From NCBI RefSeq assembly GCF_018294505.1, contig NC_057800.1, positions 169,565,703 to 169,629,702 of the forward strand: 64,000 nucleotides of DNA, given 5' to 3'. The notes beneath the pieces are model-generated. The model saw only the letters and a program-made list of their open reading frames with translations. It had not been told where the DNA came from and made no database searches. Below, in pieces: positions 22,609 to 33,974 of the stretch. The DNA comes from Triticum aestivum (taxonomy: Eukaryota > Streptophyta > Magnoliopsida > Poales > Poaceae). The position numbers and the translations under genes were made by a program. The stretch's first letter is position 1. Every line of letters begins with the position of its first letter.

Positions 22609-23940
22609 TTAGTGATCATGAGCCAGAAGATTGCTACTAGGACGGCTTAATTGTAACATCGCGGCACGTGCAATATCATGCATAATTTCTTTGTATAAGG
22701 AATGAGGTATTGCACTTGCACTAGCACCCCTATCACATAATCCATGATAGCAATGATCTCCTATTTTAACAAAAATAACAAGCATGCCTACAATAGGTCT
22801 ATGTTTATTTTTAGTATCAGGTCTAGCAATTCTAGCAGCTTCATCACAGAAGTAAATAACATGCCCATCAATATTATCGGCCAAGAGGTCTTTAACCATA
22901 GCAACACTAGGTTCAACTTTAATTTTCTTAGGGGGTTTGGGTGTCTTAATATTACTTTTGTTAACCACAGTTGAAGCTTTAGCATGATCCTTTATTCTAA
23001 CAGGGAAAGGTGGTTTCTCAATATAAGCAGTAGGAACAACAGGATCGTTATAGGTGACAGTCTTTTCTTCAACTTTAATAGGTGCAACTACTTTTACTTC
23101 AATGGGAGGATTATATTTAAACCACTTCTCCTTAGGTAGATCAACATGAGTAGCAAAGAATTCACAAAAAGAAGCTACTATCTCAGATTCAAGTCCATAT
23201 TTAGTGCTAAATTCACGAAAAGCATTGGTATCCATAAAAGATTTAACACAATCAAACTTCGGTGTTATACCTGAATCCTTACCTTCGTCGAGATCCCAAT
23301 CTTCAGAGTTGCGTTTAATTCTCTTCAATAAATCCCATTTGAATTCAATAGTCTTCATCATAAAAGAACCAGTACAAGAAGTATCAAGCATGGAGCGATT
23401 ACTCAGAGAAAGTCGAGCATAATTTTTTTTGAATAATCATTTCTTTTGAGAGCTCATGATTGGGGCATGAATATAACATTGACTTAAGCCTCCCCCAAGC
23501 TTGAGCGATGCTTCTCCTTCGCGAGGCCAAAAATTGTATATATAATTACGATCACGATGAACAAGATGCATAGGATAAAACTTTTGATAAAATTCCAATT
23601 TCAATCGATTGTAGTTCCATGATCCCATATCATCACATAGCCTAAACCATGTCAATGCCTCTCCCTTCAAAGATAAAGGGAAGACCTTCTTCTTGATAAC
23701 ATCCTCAGGCATACCTTCAAGCTTAAATAATCCACAAACTTCATTCACATAGATTAGGTGCAAATCGGGATGTAATGTTTCATCACCTGTGAAAGGATTA
23801 GCTAGCAGTTTCTCTATCATACCCGAAGGGATTTCAAAGTAAACATTTTCAGTAGGTTCAGTAGGTTGAGGAGCAACTCTTTGCTCTACTGGTCGGGGTG
23901 AAGATACCCCGAACAAGCCCCTCAAAGGATTATGTTCCAT
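22609..23940 (-). pseudogene. Element A: Gypsy (Athila-type) gag-protease, damaged
   Basis: Gag forms the virus-like particle and the aspartic protease matures it. The start at 23940 (MEHNPLRGLFG) follows the primer site by 78 bases. Residues about 45-150 hold the Retrotrans_gag region (KGEALTWFRLCDD, KFYPMHLVHRDRNYIYNF). Two opposing indels near 23505 and 23413 throw about 30 codons out of frame, and a stop at 23437 lies inside that window. The second block (23391-22609) is Lys/Pro-rich and ends in the protease motif GLCDRGASASAIP, where the usual D-S/T/I-G has Arg in the second position. The frame ends soon after; most of the protease fold and all of pol are missing on this side. Spacing and sequence match the pol half to the right of the LTR. 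Confidence 0.88.
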
Positions 23941-24017
23941 AGTAACAAGTGACAGTAAATTTCAGCACACTATATAAATTTTTTCTTACCAAATTCCACC
24001 TACCAAAGGCGCTTCAC

Positions 24018-24035
24018 TCCCCAGCAACGGTGCCA
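24018..24035 (-). other. Element A primer binding site
   Basis: On the minus strand TGGCACCGTTGCTGGGGA follows the LTR end after seven bases. It is the Asp-type site (normally TGGCGCCGTTGCCGGGGA) with two substitutions. Confidence 0.8.
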
Positions 24036-24042
24036 GAAAAGT

Positions 24043-25553
24043 TGATGACCCAAAAGTGTAGGGGATCTATCGTATCCTTTTTGATAACTAAGAGTGTCGA
24101 ACCCAACGAGGAGCAGAAGGAAATGATAAGCGGTTTTCAGCAAGGTATTCTCTGCAAGCACTGAAATTATCGGTAACAGATAGTTTTGTGATAAGGTAAT
24201 TTGTAACGGGTAACAAGTAATAAAAGTAAATAAGGTGCAGCAATATGGCCCAATCCTTTTTGTAGCAAAGGACAAGCCTGGACAAACTCTTATATAAAGG
24301 AAAGCGCTCCCGAGGACACATCGGAATTATCGTCAAGCTCGTTTTCATCACGCTCATATGATTCGTGTTCGGTACTTTGATAATTTGATATGTGGGTGGA
24401 CCGGTGCTTGGGTACTGTCCTTCCTTGGAAAAGCATCCCACTTATGATTAAACCCTATTACAAGCATCCGCAACTACAACAGAAGTATTAAGGTAAACCT
24501 AACCATAGCATGAAACATATGGATCCAAATCAGCCCCTTACGAAGCAACACATAAACTAGGGTTTAAGCTTCTGTCACTCTAGCAACCCATCATCTACTT
24601 ATTACTTCCCAATGCATTCCTCTAGGCCCAAACAATGGTAAAGTGTCATGTAGTCGACGTTCACATGACACCACTAGAGGAAAGACAACATACATATCAT
24701 CAAAATATCGAACAAATACCAAATTCACATGACTACTTATAGCAAGACTTCTCCCATGTCCTCAGGAACAAACGTAACTATTCACAAAGCATATTCATGT
24801 TCATAATCAGAGGGGTATTAATATGCATAATGGATCTGAACATATGATCTTCCACCAAATAAACCAACTAGCATCAACTACAAAGAGTAATCAACACTAC
24901 TAGCAACCCACATGTACCAATCTGAGGTTTTGATACAAAGATTGGATACAAGAGATGAACTAGGGTTTGAGAGGAGATGGTGCTGGTGAAGATGTTGATG
25001 GATATTGACCCCCTCCCGATGAGAGGATCGTTGGTGATGACGATGGTGATCATTTTCCCCCTCCCAGAGGGAAGTTTCCCCGGCAGAACAGCTCCGCTGG
25101 AGCCCTAGATTGGTTCCGCCTCGTGGCTGCGGAGTTTCGTCCTGTGAGCTTGCTTATGATTTTTCCCTCAACGAAAGACTCCATATAGCCAAAGATGGGC
25201 ATCACAGGGCCACCAGGGGGCCCACGAGGCAGGGGCGTACCTAGGGGGGTAGGGCGCACCCCCACCCTCGTGGACGGTGGGTGGCCCCCCTCTGGTACTT
25301 CTTTCGCCCAATATTTTTTATATATTCTAAAAATAATTCCCGTGGAGTTTCAGGACTTCTGGAGATGTGTAGAATAGGTCTCTAATAGTTGCTCCTTTTA
25401 CAGCCCAGAATTCTAGCTGCCGGCATTCCCCCTCTTCATGTAAACCTTGTAAAATAAGAGAGAAAAGGCATAAGTATTGTGACATAATGTGTAATAACAG
25501 CCCATAATGATATTAATATCGATATAAAAGCATGATGCAAAATGGACATATCA
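24043..25553 (-). repeat. Element A LTR, 1511 bp, shared by two partial copies
   Basis: On the minus strand it runs from TGATATGTCCATTTTGCATC to GGGTCATCA. It is preceded by a purine tract (as a 3' LTR would be) and followed by a primer site and gag (as a 5' LTR would be). A GC-rich imperfect palindrome (25222-25273) lies in the promoter-proximal part, and the mid part carries the long AT-rich transcribed region typical of Sabrina-like LTRs. I recall the family as close to Sabrina/WHAM but do not fix the name. Confidence 0.85.
25222..25273. repeat. GC-rich imperfect palindrome in LTR A
   Basis: CCACGAGGCAGGGGCG at the left and CACCCCCACCCTCGTGG at the right pair around CTAGGGGGGTAG. The same module occurs inside element A (27813-27866) and in both LTRs of element B. 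Confidence 0.75.
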
Positions 25554-25568
25554 ACTCCCCCAAGCTTA
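25554..25568 (-). other. Element A polypurine tract
   Basis: On the minus strand TAAGCTTGGGGGAGT ends exactly at the LTR start TGATATG. Confidence 0.8.
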
Positions 25569-25680
25569 GACCTCGCTTGTCCTCAAGCGAAAGCCGAAAT
25601 CGAAAAATATGTCCACATGTTTAGAGATAGAGGTGTCGATAAATAAAATACGGACATGAGGGCATCATGATCATTTTTAG

Positions 25681-25689
<9 letters not shown>

Positions 25690-25729
<40 letters not shown>
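25690..25729. repeat. TA microsatellite
   Basis: About 20 uninterrupted TA dinucleotides inside the noncoding spacer of element A. Confidence 0.95.
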
Positions 25730-25732
<3 letters not shown>

Positions 25733-27085
25733 CATATGATCTCTTATGCTAAAGTAACAATTCATTCACATACTATATGAATCAGTAACTTCATTGAAAA
25801 CTAACAAACTACAATCTCAGTCATTGAAGCAATTACAATTTATCGTAACATAGGAAAGAGTCAATATAAGAGCTTCTCAGCAAGTCCACATACTCAACCA
25901 TCATTTAGCCTTTCACAATTGCTAACACTCACGTGATATTTATGGTTATGAAGTTTTAATCGGACACAAAGAAAGATAGGGGCTTATAGTTTTTGCCTCC
26001 CAACTTTTTACCTCAAGGGTAATGTCAACAATAATAGTTCATGAAAACTCACATCCAATTAGCTATATATACCTAGATCTTTCCAACACATTGTGCTTAC
26101 CAAAGGATAAAATGTAAAAAGGAAAGGTGAAGATCACCATGACTCTTGCATGAAGTATAAGACAAGAATAAAAGATAGGCCCTTCATAGAGGGAAGCAGA
26201 GGTTGTCATGTGCTTTTATGGTTGGATGCACAAAATCTTAATGCAAAAGAATGTCACTTTATATTGCCACTTGTGATATGGACCTTTATTATGCAGCCCG
26301 TCGCTTTTATTTCTTCCACATCACAAGATCGTATAAAGCTTATTTTCTCCGCGCTAATAATTCATACATATTTAGAGAGCAATTTTTTATTGCTTGCAAC
26401 GATGACAACTTACTTGAAGGATCTTACTCAATCCATAGGTAGATATGGTGGACTCTCATGGCAAAACTGGGTTTAAGGATATTTGGAAGCACAAGTAGTA
26501 TCTCTACTTGGTGCAAAGAAATTTGCTAGCAAGAGAGGGAAAGGCAAGATCAACATGTTGGATGATCCATGACAATATAATTTATCTCAGATGCAAGAAA
26601 ACATAACCCATTACGTTGTGTTTCTTGTCCAACGTCAACTCTTTAGCATGTCATATTTTAATGAGTGCTCACAATCATAAAAGATGTCCAAGATAGTATA
26701 TTTATATGTGAAAACCTCTCTTTCTTTATTACTTCCTATTAATTGCAAGGATGACCAAAACTATGTTTGTCAACTCTCAACAATTTTTATTCATCATACC
26801 CTTTATATGTGAAGTCATTACTCTCCATATGATCTCTTTATTTATTTTTATTTCTTCTCTTTTATTTTATTCCCTCAAGATCATAGCAAGATAATCAAGC
26901 CCTTGACTCAACACTAATCTTTATTATATATAGCTCACAGACTCGATTACATAGAAGGATCATAAAGCAAAACTCAAAACTAGATCATACTAAAACTTTA
27001 TTCTACTAGATCAAGATATTACCAAAAGGATCGAACTAAGAAAAATGGTAAAGATAAAAGTGTGATGGGGATACGATACCGGGGC

Positions 27086-27099
27086 ACTCCCCCAAGCTT
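27086..27099 (-). other. Internal copy of the element A polypurine tract
   Basis: On the minus strand AAGCTTGGGGGAGT, identical to the core of the 3' tract at 25554-25567, sits just after the accessory ORF stop. It could serve as a secondary plus-strand primer, as central purine tracts do in some retroelements; that role is inference. Confidence 0.5.
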
Positions 27100-27134
27100 G
27101 GCAGTTGCCAAGGGGAGTGCCCACACCCATGTGT

Positions 27135-27656
27135 TTATGTCTCCTTCCTTGGAGGTGGCGATGACAGAGTTGTTGATGATGTAGGCTTGTCGTCCATCTT
27201 CCAAGGCATAGGCTCACCATCATAGAAGGATGATCGAGTCTCCGGGATCCTCAAATCTGCAGCCAAACTCATCCTCTTGAATCTATATTCATACTCACGG
27301 TTTTGGTTTTGCAGGTCATAGATCTGGGCTTGGAGGTGCTCGATTTTCTCGTGAAGCTTGAAGATGGCCTCCTCAATGTTCTTGTCATCCAGCTTGTGGT
27401 TGTTGGTGAACTCCATGATCATTATATGATTGGAGTCGAGTCCATGTTCCACCATCTTCTGGCACTTGAAAACTTGTTGCTCCATTGCCTCGAGCCTTGT
27501 CTCCACGCTTCCGGTCCTCCTTGGTCCCTCAACATCACAAATGTGCAGCAACCTGTCACGCATCTCAATGGTTTGAGGGTGTTGCAGCACCTCCGCGAGG
27601 TAGGGGTTGATGACCTTCTCGAAGAACTTGTCCTTGGGGGCACTTGAAGACGCCAT
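27135..27656 (-). CDS. Element A accessory ORF after pol, coiled-coil protein of unknown function
   Basis: An intact 173-codon frame starts at 27656 (MASSSAPKDKFFEKV) and ends at 27135, downstream of integrase where Athila elements carry an env-like ORF. The protein is soluble-looking: no signal peptide or membrane segment. Residues about 20-50 are polar (EMRDRLLHICDVEGPRRTG), residues about 55-125 are heptad-like and rich in Glu, Lys, Leu and Gln (EEAIFKLHEKIEHLQAQIYD), and the tail is Ser/Thr/Pro-rich. I recall very similar proteins in other Triticeae copies of this family. It is open although pol in the same element has several stops, which is unexpected for a dead element. Function unknown; a nucleocapsid or assembly helper is only a guess. 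Confidence 0.7.
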   Translation of the reverse strand: MASSSAPKDKFFEKVINPYLAEVLQHPQTIEMRDRLLHICDVEGPRRTGSVETRLEAMEQQVFKCQKMVEHGLDSNHIMIMEFTNNHKLDDKNIEEAIFKLHEKIEHLQAQIYDLQNQNREYEYRFKRMSLAADLRIPETRSSFYDGEPMPWKMDDKPTSSTTLSSPPPRKET

Positions 27657-28010
27657 GGCGATCTAGATCTGTCAGAAAAACAGCTCGAAACAAAGACAAA
27701 AGATATTTGCATGATGTGGTGGTCAAAACCTTCAGGAGATTATATAATGAATTTTTACCGACCAAAAGAAGTATCGTGCAAGAAAACGGAGTCTAGAGAG
27801 CACACGAGGTGCCCACGAGGCAGGGGGCGCGCCCAGGGGGGTGGGGCGCGCCCTCCACCCTCGTGGACGCCTCGTGTCCTTCCCAGACTACTTCTTATTT
27901 TCCTATTTTCTTAAATATTCCAAAACGGAGAAAAATTTCCATTAGAACTGTTTTGAAGTCGGTTTACTTACCGTACCACGTACCTATTCCTTTTCGGAGT
28001 CTAAAACATT
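27657..28010 (-). promoter_or_regulatory. LTR-like leader upstream of the accessory ORF
   Basis: On the minus strand, between the end of integrase and the accessory ATG, lies GGAATATTTAAGAAAATAGG, then the GC-rich palindrome, then about 150 bases of leader to the ATG. The order (AT-rich box, then CCACGAGGGTGGAGGGCGCG module) is the same as in the promoter part of LTR A, so this may be an internal promoter. No TSS evidence exists in the sequence alone. Confidence 0.4.
27802..27877. repeat. Nested GC-rich palindrome upstream of the accessory ORF
   Basis: An outer pair (ACACGAGG on the left, CCTCGTGT on the right) encloses an inner pair (CCACGAGG and CCTCGTGG) and a third, GGGCGCGCCC / GGGGCGCGCCC pair. 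It could form a stable stem-loop in RNA. Confidence 0.75.
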
Positions 28011-30234
28011 CTAGAAAGTGTACCTTATGTATTCCTCCGGGGTCACGGTTTCAATAACATTAGTTTCAACATTTATGGGATTACCTGAGATATAATGTTT
28101 GATTCTTTGACTGTTCACCACCCACAGATTTGTGCCTTCGAAGTTGTTTATTTTTATGGCACCGAAATGATAGACCTCCTCGATGATGTAAGGACCTTCC
28201 CATTTAGAGAGGAGTTTGCCTTCAAAAAATCTTAAATGAGAGTTGTATACCAATACATAATCACCTACATTAAACTCACGCGTTTGTATCCTTTTATCAT
28301 GCCATCTTTTAACTTTTTCTTTAAACAGTTTGGCATTCTCATAAGCCTGGGTTCTCCATTCATCAAGTGAGCTAATGTCAAAAAGCCGCTTCTCACCGGC
28401 AAGTTTGAAGTCATAGTTGAGCTCTTTAATGGCCCAATATGCCTTATGTTCTAGTTTGAGAGGTAAGTGACAAGCTTTACCATAAACCATTTTATACGGA
28501 GACATACCCATTGGATTTTTGTATGCAGTCCTATATGCCCATAATGCATCATCAAGTTTCTTGGACCAATTCTTTCTAGATCTATTAACAGTCTTTTGCA
28601 AAATTTATTTGAGCTCTCTATTGCTCAATTCTACTTGACCACTAGATTGTGGATGATATGGAGATGCAATTCTATGATTAACATCACACTTAGCAAGCAT
28701 TTTACGAAAAGCACCATGAATAAAATGTGAACCACCATCAGTCATTAGATATCTTGGGACTCCAAACCTTGGAAAAATAACTTATTTAAGCATCTTAATA
28801 GAGGTGTTATGATCAACACTACTAGTTGGAATAGCTTCTACCCACTTAGTAACGTAATCAAGAGCAACTAAAATATGTGTATACCCATTAGAGGAAGGAA
28901 ACGGTCCCATATAATCAAAGCCCCAAATATCAAATGATTCAATAACAAGTGAATAATTCATAGGCATTTCTTGACGTCTACTAATATTACCAATTCTTTG
29001 ACATTCATCACAAGACAAAACAAACTTATGGGCATCCTTGAAGAGAGTAGGCCAATAACAACTGGATTGCAATACCTTATGTGCAGTTCTGTCTCCCGCA
29101 TGGTGTCCTCAATAAGCTTCGGAGTGACACTTGCATAGGATCTGTTCCTGTTCATGCTCACGTACACAACTTCTAATAACACCATCTACTCCTTCCTTAT
29201 AAAGATGCGGGTCATCCCAGAAGTAATGTCTTAAATCATAGAAGAACTTTTTCTTTTGTTGGTATGTGAAACTAGGTGGTATAAACTTAGCAACAATATA
29301 ATTAGCATAATCAGCATACCATGGAGCAGTACGAGAAGCATTTATGACAGCTAGTTGTTCATTAGGAAAGCTATCATCAATAGGTAGTGGGTCATCAAGA
29401 ACATTCTCTAACCTAGACAAGTTGTCTGCAACGGGGTTCTCAGCTCCCTTTCTATCAATAATATGCAAATCAAATTCTTGAAGCAAGAGAACCCATCTAA
29501 TAAGTCTAGGTTTAGCATCTTTCTTTTCCATAAGATATTTAATAGCAGCATGATCAGTGTGAAAAGTTACTTTAGAATCAACAATATAAGGTCTGAACTT
29601 ATCACAAGCAAACACAACTGCTAAAAATTCTTTTTCAGTAGTAGCATAATTTCTTTGAGCACTGTCTAGAGTTTTACTAGCATATTGGATAACATTTAAT
29701 TTCTTATCAAATCTTTGTCCTAGAACAGCCCCTACATCATAATCACTAGCATCACACATAATTTCAAATGGTAAATTCCAATCAGGAGGCTGAACAATAG
29801 GTGCAGCAATCAAAGCTTTCTTAAGTATTTCAAATGCTTCTACACAATCATCATCGAAGACAAAAGGAACATCTTTTTGTAAAAGATTAGTCAGAGGCCG
29901 AGAAATTTTAGAAAAGTCCTTAATGAACCTCCTATAAAAACCGGCATGATCAAGGAAACTTCTTATACCTTTAGTGTCCTTAGGACACGACATCTTTTCA
30001 ATAGCATCAACTTTAGCTTTATCAACTTCAATACCTCTTTCAGAAATTTTATGCCCCAAGACAATACCTTCATTAACCATAAAGTGGCACTTCTCCCAAT
30101 TCAAAACAAGATTAGTTTCTTCACATCTCTGCAAAACTCGATCAAGGTTGCTTAAGCAATCATCAAAAGAAGTTCCGTAAATGGAGAAATCATCCATGAA
30201 GACCTCAACAATCTTTTCACAGAAGTCAGAGAAT
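28011..30234 (-). pseudogene. Element A pol: reverse transcriptase C-half, RNase H, integrase
   Basis: Polyprotein of an Athila-type Gypsy element. It reads in one frame with three in-frame stops (near 29109, 28782 and 28602). It begins in the catalytic core of reverse transcriptase at 30197 (MDDFSIYG), followed by the connection region ([31 protein letters not shown]), RNase H ([24 protein letters not shown]) and integrase. Integrase shows the zinc-finger cysteines CDECQR, the catalytic Asp in WGFDYMGPF, the second Asp in MTDGGSHF (about 28735) and Glu in GQVELSN (about 28630). The C-terminus has VGDYVLVYNS and KWEGPYIIEEVY. The N-terminal half of reverse transcriptase was pushed away by element B and resumes at 38546. 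Confidence 0.93.
30230..30234. repeat. Target-site duplication of element B, left
   Basis: AGAAT, repeated at 38541-38545. Confidence 0.93.
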
Positions 30235-31825
30235 TGCTACCTCTTGAGCACTGCATTGGTTTTCCCCGAACAAGAAGGGATGATGCAACAAAGTAGCGTA
30301 AGTATTTCCCTCAGTTTTTGAGAACCAAGGTATCAATCTAGTAGGAGGCTACGCGCGAGTCCCTCGCACCTGCACAAAACAAATAAATCCTCGCAACCAA
30401 CGCGATAAGGGGTTGTCAATCCCTACACGGCCACTTACGAGAGTGAGATCTAATAGATATGATAAGATAATATTTTTGGTATTTTTGTGATGAAGATGCA
30501 AAGTAAAGTAAAAGCAAAGTAAAAATCAAAGGAAATAACTAACTAGTAGGAGATTAATATGATGAAGATAGACCCGAGGGCCATAGGGTTCACTAGTGGC
30601 TTCTCTCGAGAGCATAAGTATTCTACGGTGGGTGAACAAATTACTGTTGAGCAATTGACAGAATTAAGCATAGTTATGAGAATATCTAGGCATGATCATG
30701 TATATAGGCATCACGTCCAAGACAAGTAGACTGACTCCTCCTGCATCTACTATTATTACTCCACTCATCGACCGCTATCCAGCATGCATCTAGAGTATTA
30801 AGTTAATGAAAACAGAGTAACGCCTTAAGCAAGATGACATGATGTAGAGGGATAAACTCATGCAATATGATGAAAACCCCATCTTGTTATCCTCGATGGC
30901 AACAATACAATACGTGCCTTGCTGCCCCTACTGTCACTGGGAAAGGACACCGCAAGATTGAACGCAAAGCTAAGCACTTCTCCCATTGCAAGAAAGATCA
31001 ATCTAGTAGGCCAAACCAAACTGATAATTCGAAGAGACTTGCAAAGATAACCAATCATACATAAAAGAATTCAGAGAAGATTCAAATATTGTTCGTAGAT
31101 AGACTTGATCATAAACCCACAATTCATCGGTCTCAACAAACACACCGCAAAAAGAAGATTACATCGAATAGTTCTCCACAAGAGAGGGGGAAACATTGTA
31201 TTGAGATCCAAAAAGAGAGAAGAAGCCATCTAGCTACTAACTATGGACCCGTAGGTCTGAGGTGAACTACTCACACTTCATCGGAGGGGCTATGGTGTTG
31301 ATGTAGAAGCCCTCCGTGATCGATGCCCCCTCCAGCGGAGCTCCAAAACAGGCCCTAAGATGGGATCTCATGGATACAGAAAGTTGCGGCGGTGGAATTA
31401 GGGTTTTGGCTTCGTATCTGATCGTTTGGGGGTACGTAGATATATATAGGAGGAAGGAGTACGTCGGTGGAGCAACAGGGGGCCCATGAGAGTGGAGGGT
31501 GCGCTTCGGGGGGGGGGGGGGTAGGTGCGCCCCCTACCTCGTGGCCTCCTCTTTTGTGTCTTGACGTAGGGTCCAAGTCTCCTGGGTCTTGTTCGTTGAG
31601 AAAATCACGTTCCCGAAGGTTTCATTCCGTTTGGACTCCGTTTGATATTCCTTTTCTTCGAAAGCCTAAAACAGGCAAAAAACAACAATTCTGGGCTGGG
31701 CCTCCGGTTAATAGGTTAGTCCCAAAAATAATATAAAAGTGGATAATAAAGCCCAACAATGTCCAAAACAGTAGATAATATATCATGGAGCAATCAAAAA
31801 TTATAGATACATTGGAGACGTATCA
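30235..31825 (-). repeat. Element B 3' LTR (1591 bp)
   Basis: On the plus strand TGCTACCTCTTGAGCACTGC to GAGACGTATCA. It carries a TATATATA box at 31441-31449 and, just downstream of it in the direction of transcription, the GC-rich palindrome with a poly(G) run (31484-31544 lies upstream in minus-strand order). It is the 3' LTR because the purine tract abuts its 31825 end. Confidence 0.92.
31484..31544. repeat. GC-rich palindrome in element B LTR
   Basis: CCATGAGAGTGGAGGGTGCG on one side and GCGCCCCCTACCTCGTGG on the other around a long poly(G). The second LTR has the same module at 38203-38259. Confidence 0.7.
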
Positions 31826-31840
31826 AGCATCCCCAAGCTT
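31826..31840 (-). other. Element B polypurine tract
   Basis: On the minus strand AAGCTTGGGGATGCT abuts the LTR start TGATACGTC. Confidence 0.8.
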
Positions 31841-33904
31841 AATTCCTGCTCGTCCTCAAGTAGGTAAATGATAAAAACAGAATTTTCGATCCGGAGTGCT
31901 ACTTGGCATAATCTTAATGTAATTCTTCTTAATTGTGGTATGAATATTCAGATCCGAAAGATTTAAGACAAAAGTTTATATTGACATAAAAAAATACTTC
32001 AAGCATACTAACAAAGCAATTATGTCTTCTCAAAATAACATGGTCAAAGAAAGTTCATCCCTACAAAATCATATAGTTTAGTCATGCTCCATTTTCATCA
32101 CATAAGAATGCTCTCATCATGCACAACCCTGATGACAAGCCAAGCAATTGTTTCATACTTTAGTAATCTCAAACCTATAAACTTTCACGCAATATATGAG
32201 CGCGAGCCATGGACATAGCACTATGGGTGGAATAGAATATAATGAGGGGGGTTATGTGGAGAAGACAAAAAAGGAGAAAGTCTCACATCAACGAGGCTAA
32301 TCAATGGGCTATGAAGATGCCCACCGATTGATGTTAATGCAAGGAGTAAGGATTGCCATGCAACAGATGCACAAGAGCTATAAATGTCTGAAAGCTCAAC
32401 AAAAGAAACTAAGTGGGTGTGCATCCAACTTGCTTGCTCACAAAGACCTAGGGCACTTGAGGAGGCCCATTGTTGGAATATACAAGCCAAGTTCTATAAT
32501 GAAAAATTCCCACTAGTATATGAAAGTGACAAAACAAGAGACTCTCTATCATGCAAATTACGGTGCTACTTTGAAGCACAAGTGTGGCAAAGGATAGTAA
32601 CATTGTCCCTTCTCTCTTTTTCTCTTTTTTTATTTGGCCTTTATCTTTTTTATATGGCCTTTTTTTTATAATTCCTCACTTGGGACAATGCTCTAGAAAA
32701 TGATGATCAGCACACTTCTATTTATTTACATCTCAATGATTACAACTCGATACTAGAACAATGTATGACTCTATATGAATGCCTCCGGCGGTGTACCGGG
32801 ATATGCAATGGATCAAGAGTGACATATATGAAAGAATTATGAATGGTGGCTTTGCCACAAATACTATGTCAACTACATGATCATGCTAACCAATATGACA
32901 ATAATGAATGTGTCATGATAAACGGAATGGTGGAAAGTTGCATGGCAATATATCTCAGAATGGTTATGGAAATGCCATAATAGGTAGGTATGGTGGCTGT
33001 TTTGAGGAAGATATAAGGAGGTTTATGTGTGAAAGAGCGTATCATATCACGGGGTTTGGATGCACCGGCGAAGTTTGCGCCAACTCTCAATGTGAGAAAG
33101 GGCAATGCACGATACCGAAGAGGCTAGCAAGGATGGAAGGGTGAGAGTGCGTATAATCCATGGACTCAACATTAGTCATAAAGAACTCACATACTTATTG
33201 CAAAAATCTACAAGTCATCAAAAACCTCGGCACTACGCGCATGCTCCTAGGGGGATAGATTGGTAGGAAAAGACCATCGCTCGTCCCCGACCGCCACTCA
33301 TAAGGAGGACAATCAAATAACACCTCATGTTTCAAATTTGTTACATAACGTTTACCATACGTGCATGCTACGGGACTTGCAAACTTCAACACAAGCATTT
33401 CTCAATTTCACAACTACTCAACTAGCACGACTTTGATATTATTACCTCCATATCTCAAAACAATCATCAAGCATCAAACTTCTCTTAGTATTCAAAACAC
33501 TCATAAGAAAATTTTACTAATCTTGAATACCTAGCATATTAGGATTTTAAGCAAATTACCATGCTATTTAAGACTCTCAAAATAATCTAAGTGAAGCATG
33601 AGAGATCAATAGTTTCTATAAAACAAATCCACCACCGTGCTCTAAAAGATATAAGTGAAGTACTAGAGCAAAACTATATAACTCAAAAGATATAAGCGAA
33701 GCACATAGAGTATTCTAACAAATTCCAAATCATGTATGGCTCTCTCAAAAGGTGTGTACAGCAAGGATGATTGTGGTAAACTAAAAAGTAAAGACTCAAA
33801 TCATACAAGACGCTCCAAGCAAAACACATATCATGTGGCGAATAAAAATATAGCTCCAAGTAAAGTTACCGATAGAAGTAGACGAAAGAGGGGATGCCTT
33901 CCGG

Positions 33905-33919
33905 GGCATCCCCAAGCTT
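33905..33919 (-). other. Internal purine-tract copy 1 in element B
   Basis: On the minus strand AAGCTTGGGGATGCC, matching the 3' tract at 31826-31840 in 14 of 15 bases. Confidence 0.5.
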
Positions 33920-33959
33920 TGGCTTTTAGGTGTCCTTAGATTATCTTGGGGGTGCCATG

Positions 33960-33974
33960 GGCATCCCCAAGCTT
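33960..33974 (-). other. Internal purine-tract copy 2 in element B
   Basis: On the minus strand AAGCTTGGGGATGCC, 55 bases from copy 1. Confidence 0.5.

Larger units (their letters stand above)
25569..27134 (-). mobile_element. Element A 3' noncoding spacer
   Basis: About 1.57 kb between the accessory ORF and the 3' purine tract. AT-rich, no ORF with recognisable motifs. It holds a TA microsatellite and, at its upstream end (27086-27099), a copy of the purine tract AAGCTTGGGGGAGT. Confidence 0.7.

Noticed and set aside
23488..23505. A further polypurine-tract copy (AAGCTTGGGGGAGG) in element A gag
   Set aside because: The bases are explained by conserved gag codons in that position, so the likeness to the tract is probably coincidence.
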